NCBI RefSeq assembly: GCF_013410565.1
Contig: NZ_JACCFO010000001.1
Span: 1,426,001 to 1,490,000, forward strand
Length of the DNA stretch: 64,000 nucleotides
Direction of reading: 5' to 3'
Source of the DNA: Streptomonospora nanhaiensis
Lineage (GTDB): Bacteria > Actinomycetota > Actinomycetes > Streptosporangiales > Streptosporangiaceae
The notes under the pieces were generated by a model. It saw only the letters and a program-made list of their open reading frames with translations. It had not been told where the DNA came from and searched no databases. Numbering within the stretch: position 1 is the stretch's first letter; the number at the start of each line of letters is the position of its first letter. A program made the position numbers and the translations under genes. Of this stretch, positions 41,702 through 49,704 are shown piece by piece.

Positions 41702-42664
41702 TCAGACCCCGCCGGGAGGCGCCGGCTCCGCCGGAGCCGCGGCGGGCGGTGCCTCCAGCGCCTCCTCCCGGCGGCGCACCCGCGGGATGGCCTCGGCCAG
41801 GGCGTCGCGGTAGGCGCCGTGCGTGGTGACGTAGCTGAACCCGAACCGCCGCCGGTTGGCCACGAGTTCGTCGGCGATCTCCTCGGCCGTGCCCACGAGC
41901 ACGTAGGGGCTCGCCAGCACGGCCTCGGCGGTGTCCAGCCCGGGGGTGGAGTAGGCGGCCGCGAGTTCGGCGGCGGTCTTCTCGGCGTCGTCGGTGACCA
42001 CCACCGCCTGCACCAGCACGTTGAACTCCAGCGCCTCGGCGCGCGAGCCCGCGCGGGCGCGGACGAACTCGACCCGGCGCAGGGTCTCCGCGGAGTCGGC
42101 CACCCGGAAGGTGCCCATGCGGGCGCCCCGGACCTGGGTGAGCCCGGCGAACCCCACGATGTCGGCGTGCCGGGCGGCGAGGTCCAGGCCCCGCTCGCCG
42201 TGCGCGCCGATCAGCAGCGGCGGGCGCGGCACCTGCGTGGGCAGGGGCTGCTGGCCGTCCTCGGCGAAGAGCCGGTCCAGTTCGCCGATGCTGCGCTCCA
42301 GGTTGGCCACGCGTTCGGCGTGGGGGCGCCAGGGGATCTCGGCGGCCTCGAACTCCGACTTCATGTGGCCGGCGCCCAGCCCCAGCTCCAGCCGCCCGCC
42401 GGAGAGCCGGTCGACCGTGGCGGCCTCGCGGGCCAGCAGCGCGGGGTTCCAGAACTCGTTGTTGAGGACGAGGGTGCCCAGGCGGATCCGGGAGGTCACC
42501 GCCGCGGCGGCGGCCAGCATCGCGAACGGGGACGCCGAGCCCAGGTGGTCCGGCGCCTGGATGACGTCGTAGCCGAGCCGCTCGCTGCTCCGGCACGTCT
42601 GCGTCCAGTGGTCGATCTCCTGGTGGCGGCAGTTGATCCCGAACCGAAATCTCTTCATGGGCAC
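41702..42664 (-). CDS. Luciferase-like F420-dependent oxidoreductase
   Basis: It is the second luciferase-like enzyme of the window, 320 residues long. It begins MKRFRFGINCRHQEIDHWTQ and has SERLGYDVIQAPDHLGSASP, RLGTLVLNNEFWNPALLARE and GRLELGLGAGHMKSEFEAAE. This is the pattern of the F420-type family TIGR03621 as I recall it. The substrate is unknown. Translation may begin at GTG 42664 or at ATG 42658; the latter fits the family N-terminus. The Ala/Pro-rich last 25 residues are outside the barrel. It is not adjacent to other F420 genes. Confidence 0.9.
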   Translation of the reverse strand: MPMKRFRFGINCRHQEIDHWTQTCRSSERLGYDVIQAPDHLGSASPFAMLAAAAAVTSRIRLGTLVLNNEFWNPALLAREAATVDRLSGGRLELGLGAGHMKSEFEAAEIPWRPHAERVANLERSIGELDRLFAEDGQQPLPTQVPRPPLLIGAHGERGLDLAARHADIVGFAGLTQVRGARMGTFRVADSAETLRRVEFVRARAGSRAEALEFNVLVQAVVVTDDAEKTAAELAAAYSTPGLDTAEAVLASPYVLVGTAEEIADELVANRRRFGFSYVTTHGAYRDALAEAIPRVRRREEALEAPPAAAPAEPAPPGGV

Positions 42665-42777
42665 CGACCCAACCGGATCCGCCGGTGGCGCGCCACCCCA
42701 TTCCGCTATCGGCGCAGCAGCCTGGACACCGCCCCCGGCCGGGCCCTACGGTGGCCCCGGCCGGGGTGGCGCCGCTG

Positions 42778-44907
42778 TCAGGAGGGGGTCTCCTGGTCGG
42801 CGGCCGGCGCCTCGGGTGCCGGGCGCTCGGCCCGCGCCGGGCCCTCCTGCGCGCGGGCCCGCCGGTCCAGCTCCTGCAGGTAGGCGTTGTAGGCGTCCAT
42901 GTCCGCGTCGTCGGAGCCGCCCCGGCGGCTGTGCCGCTCGCGGCGGCGCTCCCGGCGCTCCTCGTCGCCCGCCCACTGCCGCAGCAGGGCGAGCATGACC
43001 AGCAGGGTGGGGATCTCGCCGATCGCCCAGGCGACCCCGCCGCCGGCGTACTGGTCCTCGCCCACGCTGTCGGCCCACGGGACGTCGAACTGCCCGTAGT
43101 AGGACATGGCCAGCGGCTCGGTCTGCATCATGATCGTGATGCCGAAGAACGCGTGCACGCCCATGGCCAGCAGCAGGAGCAGGATCCGCAGCAGGTGGTG
43201 CAGGCGGCGCGGACCGGGGTCGACGCCGACGATGGTCCAGTAGTAGAGGTAGCCGCTGAGCAGGAAGTGCACGTTCATGAAGACGTGCCCGCTGTGGTCG
43301 CTCATCAGCATGCCGAACAGCGGCGTGAAGTACAGCACGTAGGGGCTGAACACGAACAGCGGGGTGGCCACGCCCGGGTGGGTGACCACCTTGGAGAAGC
43401 GGCTGTTGAGGAAGGCGTTGAGCCACTCGCGCGGACCGCGGTCGCCGCGGCGGCGGGCCGGGCGCAGCGCGCGCAGCGCCAGGGTCACGGGGGCGCCCAG
43501 CACCAGCAGGACCGGCGCCATCATCGACAGCAGCATGTGCTGCACCATGTGCGTGCTGAACAGCACCATCGAGTAGGTGGCCACGCCGCTGAGCAGCACA
43601 GCGGTCATCAGCAGCAGCCCCGCCAGCCACGCCACCAGGCGGCCCGCGGGCCAGCTGTCGCCGCGGCGGCGCAGCCGCACCACCCCGGCGATGTAGAGGC
43701 CGCCCATGACGGCCACCAGCACGGCGAAGAACAGGTCGGGGCGCCACAGGGTGAGCAGGGTCTGGGCGCTGATGGGCGGCGGCATGGGGAAGCCCAGCAC
43801 CGACTCCGCCGGGGTGGGCACCCCGCCGTCGTCGGGCGGCGGCGGGGTGCGGCTGAGCGCGGCGCCCAGCGCCATGGCGGCCGCCATCACCACGATCTCG
43901 ACCCCGGCCAGGCGGGCGAACAGCCGCCGCCCGGCGGTCTCGGTGATGCGCGGGACCGTGGCGCGCCGGTGCACGTAGCCCACGGCGCCCAGGACGGCGA
44001 ACAGCGCGATCTTGACCAGGATCAGCAGGCCGTAGGAGGTGGTGAACAGCTGCGCGGGCTCGTACAGGCGGCTGACGGCGCTGGCCACCCCGCCCACGGC
44101 CACGCCGGCGTAGGCCCACAGCGCCATCCGGCTGAAGCGCTCGGCGGCCACGGGGGCGTCCTGGGCCCCGGCGCGCAGCCCGTGGAAGGTGACGGCGGCC
44201 AGCCCGCCCACCCACACGGCGATGGCCAGGACGTGCAGGGCCAGTCCGGCGACGGCGAGTTCGTGGGCGCCGGCCGAGGCGGAGTGGCCGGTGAGGACCG
44301 GCGGAACCATGCCGGCGGCGGCCAGGACCACCAGGACGGCGGCGGAGGAGGCCGACTCCGCGGTACGGCAGAACAGCGCCAGCGCGGTGGCCGCCAGGAT
44401 CATCAGCAGCAGGCTGATGCCCTGGGAGACCGACACGGCGTAGCTGGTGAGCTGGTTGCCCATGACCTCCTGGGGCGGCAGCCCGGAGATGTCGGAGAGC
44501 TGGAAGACCAGGGTGGCGGCGGCCGCGGCGGCCCAGCACAGCGCCGCCCAGGAGGCGGCGCGCACGTAGCCCAGGGCCTGGGCGCCCAGGGGGCGCGCCC
44601 CGCTCTTGTCCTCGGGCGCGGGCAGCGGCAGCAGGAAGACGGCGAGCACCAGCAGGCCCAGGGTGAGGGCGGAGGCGAGGTCGCGCGCCATGGTCGAGAC
44701 CGGCAGGCCCCATCGGGTGAGGGGGCCGGAGTCGGGCAGGCCGGGGATCACCTCGGCCGTGACCGCTCCCCCGGTGACCAGGGCGATGATCAGCGAGATG
44801 GCGCCACCGGCGATCGCGGCGACGCCGATGGTGACCGCGGTGTCGGCACCCGGGGCGGTGCCGCCGGGGGGCGCCGGGGTGGTGTCGCGGACTCCGGAGG
44901 AACTCAC
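42778..44907 (-). CDS. CopD–CtaG fusion membrane protein
   Basis: The 709-residue product joins two membrane modules. The N-terminal part (about 20–370) is CopD-like, with eight or so helices and the GLALHVLAIAVWVGGLAAVT copper-transport motif. The C-terminal part (about 385–650) is a caa3-type CtaG: FSTHMVQHMLLSMMAPVLLV, NVHFLLSGYLYYWTIVGVDP and MGVHAFFGITIM carry the conserved His residues. A charged cytoplasmic tail follows. It is thought to import or deliver copper for cytochrome c oxidase. The fusion is common in actinomycetes. GTG 44907 has GGAG upstream. A small membrane ORF and an operator-like site lie just upstream. Confidence 0.94.
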   Translation of the reverse strand: MSSSGVRDTTPAPPGGTAPGADTAVTIGVAAIAGGAISLIIALVTGGAVTAEVIPGLPDSGPLTRWGLPVSTMARDLASALTLGLLVLAVFLLPLPAPEDKSGARPLGAQALGYVRAASWAALCWAAAAAATLVFQLSDISGLPPQEVMGNQLTSYAVSVSQGISLLLMILAATALALFCRTAESASSAAVLVVLAAAGMVPPVLTGHSASAGAHELAVAGLALHVLAIAVWVGGLAAVTFHGLRAGAQDAPVAAERFSRMALWAYAGVAVGGVASAVSRLYEPAQLFTTSYGLLILVKIALFAVLGAVGYVHRRATVPRITETAGRRLFARLAGVEIVVMAAAMALGAALSRTPPPPDDGGVPTPAESVLGFPMPPPISAQTLLTLWRPDLFFAVLVAVMGGLYIAGVVRLRRRGDSWPAGRLVAWLAGLLLMTAVLLSGVATYSMVLFSTHMVQHMLLSMMAPVLLVLGAPVTLALRALRPARRRGDRGPREWLNAFLNSRFSKVVTHPGVATPLFVFSPYVLYFTPLFGMLMSDHSGHVFMNVHFLLSGYLYYWTIVGVDPGPRRLHHLLRILLLLLAMGVHAFFGITIMMQTEPLAMSYYGQFDVPWADSVGEDQYAGGGVAWAIGEIPTLLVMLALLRQWAGDEERRERRRERHSRRGGSDDADMDAYNAYLQELDRRARAQEGPARAERPAPEAPAADQETPS

Positions 44908-44934
44908 GCGTGCCGCTCCGTGGGGTAGGGGTCG

Positions 44935-45114
44935 CTACTGGCGGTAGCGGTGACGGATCACCGCCGCGGCGATGGCCGCACCCACGAGCACCCCCAGACC
45001 GCTCCAGAACCAGGCGGCCGTCTGCGCGGACACCTCCACCAGGACCGGCAGCACGAGGCCGGGCGGCGGGGGGCCGGGGACGGCGGGACCGACAAGCAGA
45101 GCTGCGACGTTCAA
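44935..45114 (-). CDS. Possible small single-helix membrane protein
   Basis: From TTG 45114 the 59 residues run MNVAALLVGPAVPGPPPPGL and then VLPVLVEVSAQTAAWFWSGL, ending in a hydrophobic helix (GVLVGAAIAAAVI) and basic RHRYRQ. It ends 27 bases before the CopD–CtaG start, in the same direction. No ribosome-binding site is present and the start is uncertain; a GTG further in would give 39 residues. It might be the remnant of a CopC-type protein, which often ends with such a helix, or a small accessory protein. Position downstream of the operator-like site suggests it is the first gene of the transcript. Confidence 0.45.
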   Translation of the reverse strand: MNVAALLVGPAVPGPPPPGLVLPVLVEVSAQTAAWFWSGLGVLVGAAIAAAVIRHRYRQ

Positions 45115-45145
45115 GCGCGAACACCACCACGAAACAGGATAAATC

Positions 45146-45162
45146 TACTACAGCGTGTCGGA
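45146..45162 (-). promoter_or_regulatory. Second operator-like site, TACTACA-N3-TGTCGGA
   Basis: The left half is identical to the palindrome at 5650–5666, and the right half keeps 5 of 7 bases at the same spacing. It sits just upstream of a TTATCC -10-like hexamer for the leftward copper/oxidase-assembly transcript. Confidence 0.45.
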
Positions 45163-45817
45163 GACGGGCGGCGGGGCGGCGCACCCGCCCCCGCCGGGGG
45201 GCGACCGCGCCCTGACCGGCCCGGCCGCGCCGCCGCGGGCGGCCCCGGGCCGTTCCGGCGCCCGGTGCGGCCCACCTCTGGTCCCAGGAGCACTCGTGCG
45301 TCCCTTCCGTCGCTGCGGCGCGCTCGGCGGCCGCGCCGCGCTCACCGTCGGGCCGCCGCGCGCGGCTCCCGCACCACTCCACCCCATGGCCGCCCCGGGC
45401 ACAAGCGCGACCCGCCCGGCGGTGCGGCCGGCCGCCCCCGCCCGGGCCGGAGGCCGCCGTGCAAACGGCCGCCGAGGCGCCCGGCCGCCTCCGGAACATC
45501 GGTCCCGCCCCCGCCCTTCGGCAAAAATACGGCGCGGAATCCCCTGTCCGCAATTGCAATTTCTTCGGTGCATGCCGATAACGGTTTTTGGACTCGGTGG
45601 AAAACTCCGACATTCCATGGGAAAAAACACCGATTGCCGACAACCGCGCACGCCACCCGGCGCGTTACTGGACAACGGGCACGATAGCCCTCCGCGAGCG
45701 CGATACGGTCGAACAATCGCCGCACGTGTTAGGAGTGCGACAACCACCCCCGGCACAGGCGGCACCATACGCCCCACCGCGCACGAATTTCGCCACAGAA
45801 CAACGAAGGGGATTCAG
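45163..45817. other. Long intergenic region with an AT-richer core
   Basis: The region has about 650 bases. The first 350 are GC-rich without a credible gene. About 45520–45720 is strikingly AT-rich for this genome (GCAAAAATACGG, CAATTGCAATTTC, GGTTTTTGG, GGGAAAAAACACC). The frame of the next gene stays open through it, but its codons are not biased as in real genes. It probably holds that gene's promoter and control sites. No known riboswitch is recognised. Confidence 0.4.
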
Positions 45818-47107
45818 ATGCCCCATATCGACACCGTGATCCGCTCGCGCCGCGTGGTCACGCCCGAAGGGGTGGCTCCTGCGGCGGTCGCCGTGCGCGC
45901 GGGCCGCATCACCACCGTCACGGCCTACGACCGCCCCCTGCCGGCCCGCACCCAGGTCGACCTCGGTGAGGTCGCGCTGCTGCCGGGCGCGATCGACCTG
46001 GACGCCGCCGTGCAGGCACCCGGCCGCACGCTGCGCGAGGGCTACACCGAGACCTCAGCCGCCGCCGCGCGGGCCGGTGTCACCACTGTCGTCGCCGCCG
46101 CCGCCCCCGCGTCCCCCCCGGTCACCGACGTCGCCGCGCTCACCGTCCACCTGGCCGCCGCCGCCGAGTCCGCCGTCAACGTCGCCTTCCTCGGCGGCAT
46201 CACCGCCTCCAGCACGCCCGCCGACCTCGCCGACCTGCGCGCCGCCGGAGTGGTGGCCTTCCACTGCTCCCTGTCCGACGGCGCCGGAGCCGGCACCCGC
46301 CCGCTCGACGACCACCGGCTGCGCAAGGCCATGGTGGAACTGGCCGCCATGGAGGTCCCGCTGCTGGTGCACGCCGAGGACGCCGCCGAACTGGCCCCGC
46401 CCGCCGGGCCGGGCAACGTCGCCCTGCTGGCGGCCCGCCCGCCGCGCGCCGAGCGGCGCGGCCTGGAGCGGGTGATCTCCGCGGCCCGCATGGCCGGCAC
46501 CCGCGCCCACATCTCCCCCTTCACCGCCGCCGAGTGCGCGGCGGTGCTGGCCGGCGCGCGCGCGATCGGGGTCGCGGTCAGCGCCCAGACCTGCCCGCAC
46601 TACCTGTGCCTGCCCGCCGAGCAGGTGCCCGACGACTCCGCGTCCCACGCCTGCCACCCGCCGCTGCGGGCCGGCACCAACCGCGAGGCCCTGTGGCGGG
46701 TGCTGCTGGAGCGCGGCGACTGCGCCATCACCAGCGTGGGCTCGGGCCACCGGCCCGGCACCGGGGTCTCGGGCATCTCCTGGACCCTTCCGGCGCTGTG
46801 GACCGCGGCCCGCCGCCGGGGCTGCGACCTCGCCGACATCGCCCGCTGGACCGCCACGGCGGCGGCCGACCTGGTGGGGATGCGGCACCGGGGCCGCCTG
46901 GCGCCCGACTGCGACGCCGACCTCGTCGCCTTCGACCCCGACGCCCGGCAGGCGGTGCCGCCGGACGACCCCGGCCCCTACGCGGGCCGCACCCTCACCG
47001 GGCGGGTGGAGCGCACCTGGGTCGCCGGGCGCCCGGTGTACGTCCGCGCCGGCGCGGCCGGCGGCCGGCGCCCCGCCGCCGAGGACTCCCCCGTCGCCGC
47101 GCCGTGA
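45818..47107 (+). CDS. Dihydroorotase/allantoinase-like protein lacking the metal site (probable pseudoenzyme)
   Basis: The 429 residues have the cyclic amidohydrolase fold throughout: LPGAIDLDAAVQAPGRTLRE, the GVTT strand, LLVHAEDA, QTCPHYL, PPLR..NREALW, GRLAPDCDADLVAFDPDARQ. Yet nearly every metal ligand is replaced. Asp62 and Ala64 stand where HxH is expected. His149 replaces the carboxylated Lys (FKCF to FHCS). Pro234 replaces the next His. The DHSP Asp is gone (SVGSGHRP). Only His185 is retained. Hydrolysis is therefore unlikely, and a structural or regulatory role is inferred. ATG 45818 has AAGGGG upstream. Alanine dehydrogenase follows 138 bases on. Confidence 0.9.
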   Translation: MPHIDTVIRSRRVVTPEGVAPAAVAVRAGRITTVTAYDRPLPARTQVDLGEVALLPGAIDLDAAVQAPGRTLREGYTETSAAAARAGVTTVVAAAAPASPPVTDVAALTVHLAAAAESAVNVAFLGGITASSTPADLADLRAAGVVAFHCSLSDGAGAGTRPLDDHRLRKAMVELAAMEVPLLVHAEDAAELAPPAGPGNVALLAARPPRAERRGLERVISAARMAGTRAHISPFTAAECAAVLAGARAIGVAVSAQTCPHYLCLPAEQVPDDSASHACHPPLRAGTNREALWRVLLERGDCAITSVGSGHRPGTGVSGISWTLPALWTAARRRGCDLADIARWTATAAADLVGMRHRGRLAPDCDADLVAFDPDARQAVPPDDPGPYAGRTLTGRVERTWVAGRPVYVRAGAAGGRRPAAEDSPVAAP

Positions 47108-47245
47108 CCGCGGGCCCCTGCCCCGGCCCGCCCGGATTACACCATGTCAACAAGACGTGAAATCGGCAGTCATGTTGGAGATGGCCGCCCCGGGGCGGGC
47201 ACGTCACAGTGAAGAGGTGTCAATGACGATACGAGGAGGAGCCCC

Positions 47246-48364
47246 GTGCGCGTCGGCGTGCCCCGAGAAGTGAAGAACCACGAATACCGGGTTGCCATCA
47301 CCCCCGCCGGAGTCCACGAAATGGTCACCCGCGGCCATTCGGTCGCCGTGGAGCGCGGCGCGGGCCTGGGCTCCTCGATCACCGACGAGGAGTTCGCCGC
47401 CGCCGGCGCCCGCATCCTCGACACCGCCGACGACGTCTGGGCCGAGGGCGACCTCGTCCTGAAGGTCAAGGAGCCGGTGGCCGAGGAGTACCACCGCATG
47501 CGCCGCGGCCAGACGCTGTTCACCTACCTGCACCTGGCCGCCTCCGAGGAGTGCACGCGGGCGCTGCTGGACCGCGGCGTCACCGGGATCGCCTACGAGA
47601 CCGTGCAGCTGCCCGACGGCTCGCTGCCGCTGCTGGCCCCGATGTCGGAGGTCGCCGGCCGGCTCGCCCCCCAGGTGGGCGCGGCCACCCTCCAGCGGCC
47701 CAACGGCGGCCGCGGCGTGCTGATGGGCGGCGTGCCCGGGGTCAGCCCGGCGCGCGTGACCGTGATCGGCGCGGGGGTCTCGGGCCTCAACGCCACCCGG
47801 ATCGCGGTGGGCATGGGCGCCGACGTCACCCTGCTGGACCTCAACGTCGCCAAGCTGCGCCACGCCGACGACCTCTACCAGGGGCGCGTGCGGACCGTGG
47901 TGTCCAACGCGCTGGAGCTGGAGCGCGCCGTCCTGGACGCCGATCTGGTGATCGGCGCGGTGCTGGTGCCCGGCGCCAAGGCGCCCAAGCTGGTGTCCAA
48001 CGAACTGGTCTCGCGCATGCGGCCGGGCGCGGTGCTGGTGGACATCGCCATCGACCAGGGCGGCTGCTTCGCCGACTCCCGCCCCACCACCCACGCCGAC
48101 CCCGTGTTCTCGGTGCACGACACCGTCTTTTACTGCGTGGCCAACATGCCGGGCGCCGTGCCCAACACCTCCACCCGCGCCCTCACCAAGGACACCCTGC
48201 GCTACGTGGTGGAACTGGCCGGCAAGGGCTGGCGGCGGGCCCTGGCCGACGACCCGGCGCTGGCGCTGGGCCTCAACACCTTCGACGGCGTGCTGACCAA
48301 CGAGGCCGTCGCCCAGGCGCACGGCCTGAAGTCCACGGCGCTCGCCGAGGTCCTGGCGGGCTGA
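47246..48364 (+). CDS. ald: Alanine dehydrogenase
   Basis: It reversibly deaminates L-alanine to pyruvate with NAD+. The 372 residues have the catalytic Lys in LVLKVKEPV (about 74) and His in FTYLHLAAS (about 95). They also have the family MSEVAGRLAPQVGA and a Rossmann motif VTVIGAGVSGLNA (about 171–183). VFYCVANMPGAVPNTST near the C-terminus is diagnostic. The GTG start at 47246 follows GAGGAGGA (47233–47240). A 16-codon open frame from ATG 47223 overlaps the start and could couple translation. It may consume alanine released by the peptidases elsewhere in the window. A strong hairpin follows. Confidence 0.96.
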   Translation: MRVGVPREVKNHEYRVAITPAGVHEMVTRGHSVAVERGAGLGSSITDEEFAAAGARILDTADDVWAEGDLVLKVKEPVAEEYHRMRRGQTLFTYLHLAASEECTRALLDRGVTGIAYETVQLPDGSLPLLAPMSEVAGRLAPQVGAATLQRPNGGRGVLMGGVPGVSPARVTVIGAGVSGLNATRIAVGMGADVTLLDLNVAKLRHADDLYQGRVRTVVSNALELERAVLDADLVIGAVLVPGAKAPKLVSNELVSRMRPGAVLVDIAIDQGGCFADSRPTTHADPVFSVHDTVFYCVANMPGAVPNTSTRALTKDTLRYVVELAGKGWRRALADDPALALGLNTFDGVLTNEAVAQAHGLKSTALAEVLAG

Positions 48365-48372
48365 GCCCGCGA

Positions 48373-48420
48373 CGCGGACGGCGCGGCCCGGCGCGGAGGG
48401 GTTGGGCCGCGCCGTCTGCG
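48373..48420 (+). terminator. Strong hairpin terminator after ald
   Basis: Arms 48373–48389 and 48404–48420 pair over 17 positions with a single G-U and a 14-base loop, directly after the ald stop. Confidence 0.7.
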
Positions 48421-48483
48421 GTAGCGTCTCCCCACGACCGGTGGTGTCCGACCGTTTGGACACCGGGCGGCGAGGAGGCGGCC

Positions 48484-49125
48484 ATGGCGGATCGCGAGTT
48501 GTGGACGGGCCGGCCGCCCGGGTCCAACCCCTTCGCCCTGCCCCGGGGGCCGCTGGGCCGTGCCGCGGGCTGGGTGCTGGCCTTCACCAACCGCGCGCAG
48601 AACGCCGAGGTGCTGCGCGCCTGCCGCGTGGCCGGGTGCCGGCGGGTCCTGGAGGTCGGCCACGGTCCCGGTGTCCTGGTGCGCATGCTCGCCGAGGTCC
48701 CCGGCGTGAACGTGACCGGTGTCGACCCCTCCCCCGAGATGGTCGCCATGGCGCGGCGGCGCAACGCCGCCGGGGTGCGGGCGGGCCGGGTGCGGCTGCA
48801 CCGGGGCACCGCCGCCGACACCGGCGAGCCCGACGCGGCGTTCGACCTGGTGCTGTCGGTGAACACCGTGGCCATGTGGCCCTACCTCGACCCCGGGATG
48901 GCGGAGTTCCACCGGGTCCTGCGCCCCGGCGGCCGGGCGGTGGTCACCTGGCACCGGTTCCCCGAGAGCTTCCGGCTGTCAGCCGCGCAGTTCGCGCTGG
49001 TCGAGGAGGCCATGGCCAAGCGGTTCGGAGCGGCCGAGCGGCGGCTGCTGCCGGGGTCGGTGGTCTTCGAGGCGGTCAAGGAGCCGGAGCCGGGCGGCGG
49101 CGCGCGGGCGGCTCAGGGGGCGTAG
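48484..49125 (+). CDS. Class I SAM-dependent methyltransferase
   Basis: The 213-residue product has the Rossmann SAM motif RRVLEVGHGPGVLVRML (about 55–71), the acidic VTGVDPSPEMVAMARRR, and AFDLVLSVNTVAMWPYLDPG with the following HRVLRPGGRAVVTWHRF. These are the Methyltransf_11 pattern. It is soluble and the substrate is unknown. ATG 48484 follows GAGGAGG. Its last 13 bases overlap the end of the convergent secreted-protein gene, so the two transcripts run into each other. Confidence 0.92.
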   Translation: MADRELWTGRPPGSNPFALPRGPLGRAAGWVLAFTNRAQNAEVLRACRVAGCRRVLEVGHGPGVLVRMLAEVPGVNVTGVDPSPEMVAMARRRNAAGVRAGRVRLHRGTAADTGEPDAAFDLVLSVNTVAMWPYLDPGMAEFHRVLRPGGRAVVTWHRFPESFRLSAAQFALVEEAMAKRFGAAERRLLPGSVVFEAVKEPEPGGGARAAQGA

Positions 49126-49412
49126 ACGGCGGCGCCCCGCACCGCGGGGTCGGCCTCGCCCGGCAGCAGCACCGCGGTGACCTCGCCGGTGCAGTCGGGT
49201 TCGGCCAGCACGAACACGGTCTGGTCGGTGCGGTTGTCCACGGCGGCCGGTGCGGCCTCCAGCGGCAGGCAGCCGCGGGGGTCGGTGTGCTCGGCGCCGT
49301 TGACGGCCAGGACGCCCGTGGCGGCGTGGGCCGGGGCGGCGCCGGCGGCCAGGACCGCGGCCGCCGCGAGGCAGCCGAGGGCCCGGGCCGCGCGGGCGGG
49401 ACGAGGGCGCAT
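49113..49412 (-). CDS. Small secreted protein
   Basis: The 99 residues start with a clear signal peptide: MRPRPARAARALG, then a hydrophobic CLAAAAVLAAGAAPAHA with an AxA cleavage site near 30. The mature part (about 70 residues) has one Cys pair (GCLPLE and PDCTGE) that could form a disulphide, and no recognisable domain. ATG 49412 has GGAG upstream. It is divergent from the enolase-like gene and overlaps the convergent methyltransferase end by 13 bases. Confidence 0.82.
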   Translation of the reverse strand: MRPRPARAARALGCLAAAAVLAAGAAPAHAATGVLAVNGAEHTDPRGCLPLEAAPAAVDNRTDQTVFVLAEPDCTGEVTAVLLPGEADPAVRGAAVYAP

Positions 49413-49704
49413 GGGACGCTCCTTGCGTATTGGCGGATGCACACTGCGTAGTCGCAGGTGAAACACTATCCAGACGCGCGCCGGCCCGCCACCGCTTCGG
49501 TCCGCGCGAACCGCGACGCCCGGCCGCACGACCCGCGCGGCGCGCACCGGCGTGGCGCGGAGCGCGGGAGACGTTCGCCGCACCCCGCGTGGCGGCACCG
49601 GTGGACTATTCGCGCGGTGCGGATAGTTTCGAGAGGGCGGGGCGCCCGCGGGCGCCGCGGGGCCGCCCCGCCCATCCACTCCCGCGCATCGAGACGGAGC
49701 ACGC

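Noticed and set aside
45155-45817. A 220-codon N-terminal extension of the dihydroorotase-like protein
   Set aside because: The extension has no family similarity and crosses an AT-rich stretch with unbiased codons. ATG 45818 has a good ribosome-binding site.
47223-47273. A 16-codon frame overlapping the ald start
   Set aside because: It has no ribosome-binding site of its own and no family. Translational coupling is possible but unsupported.
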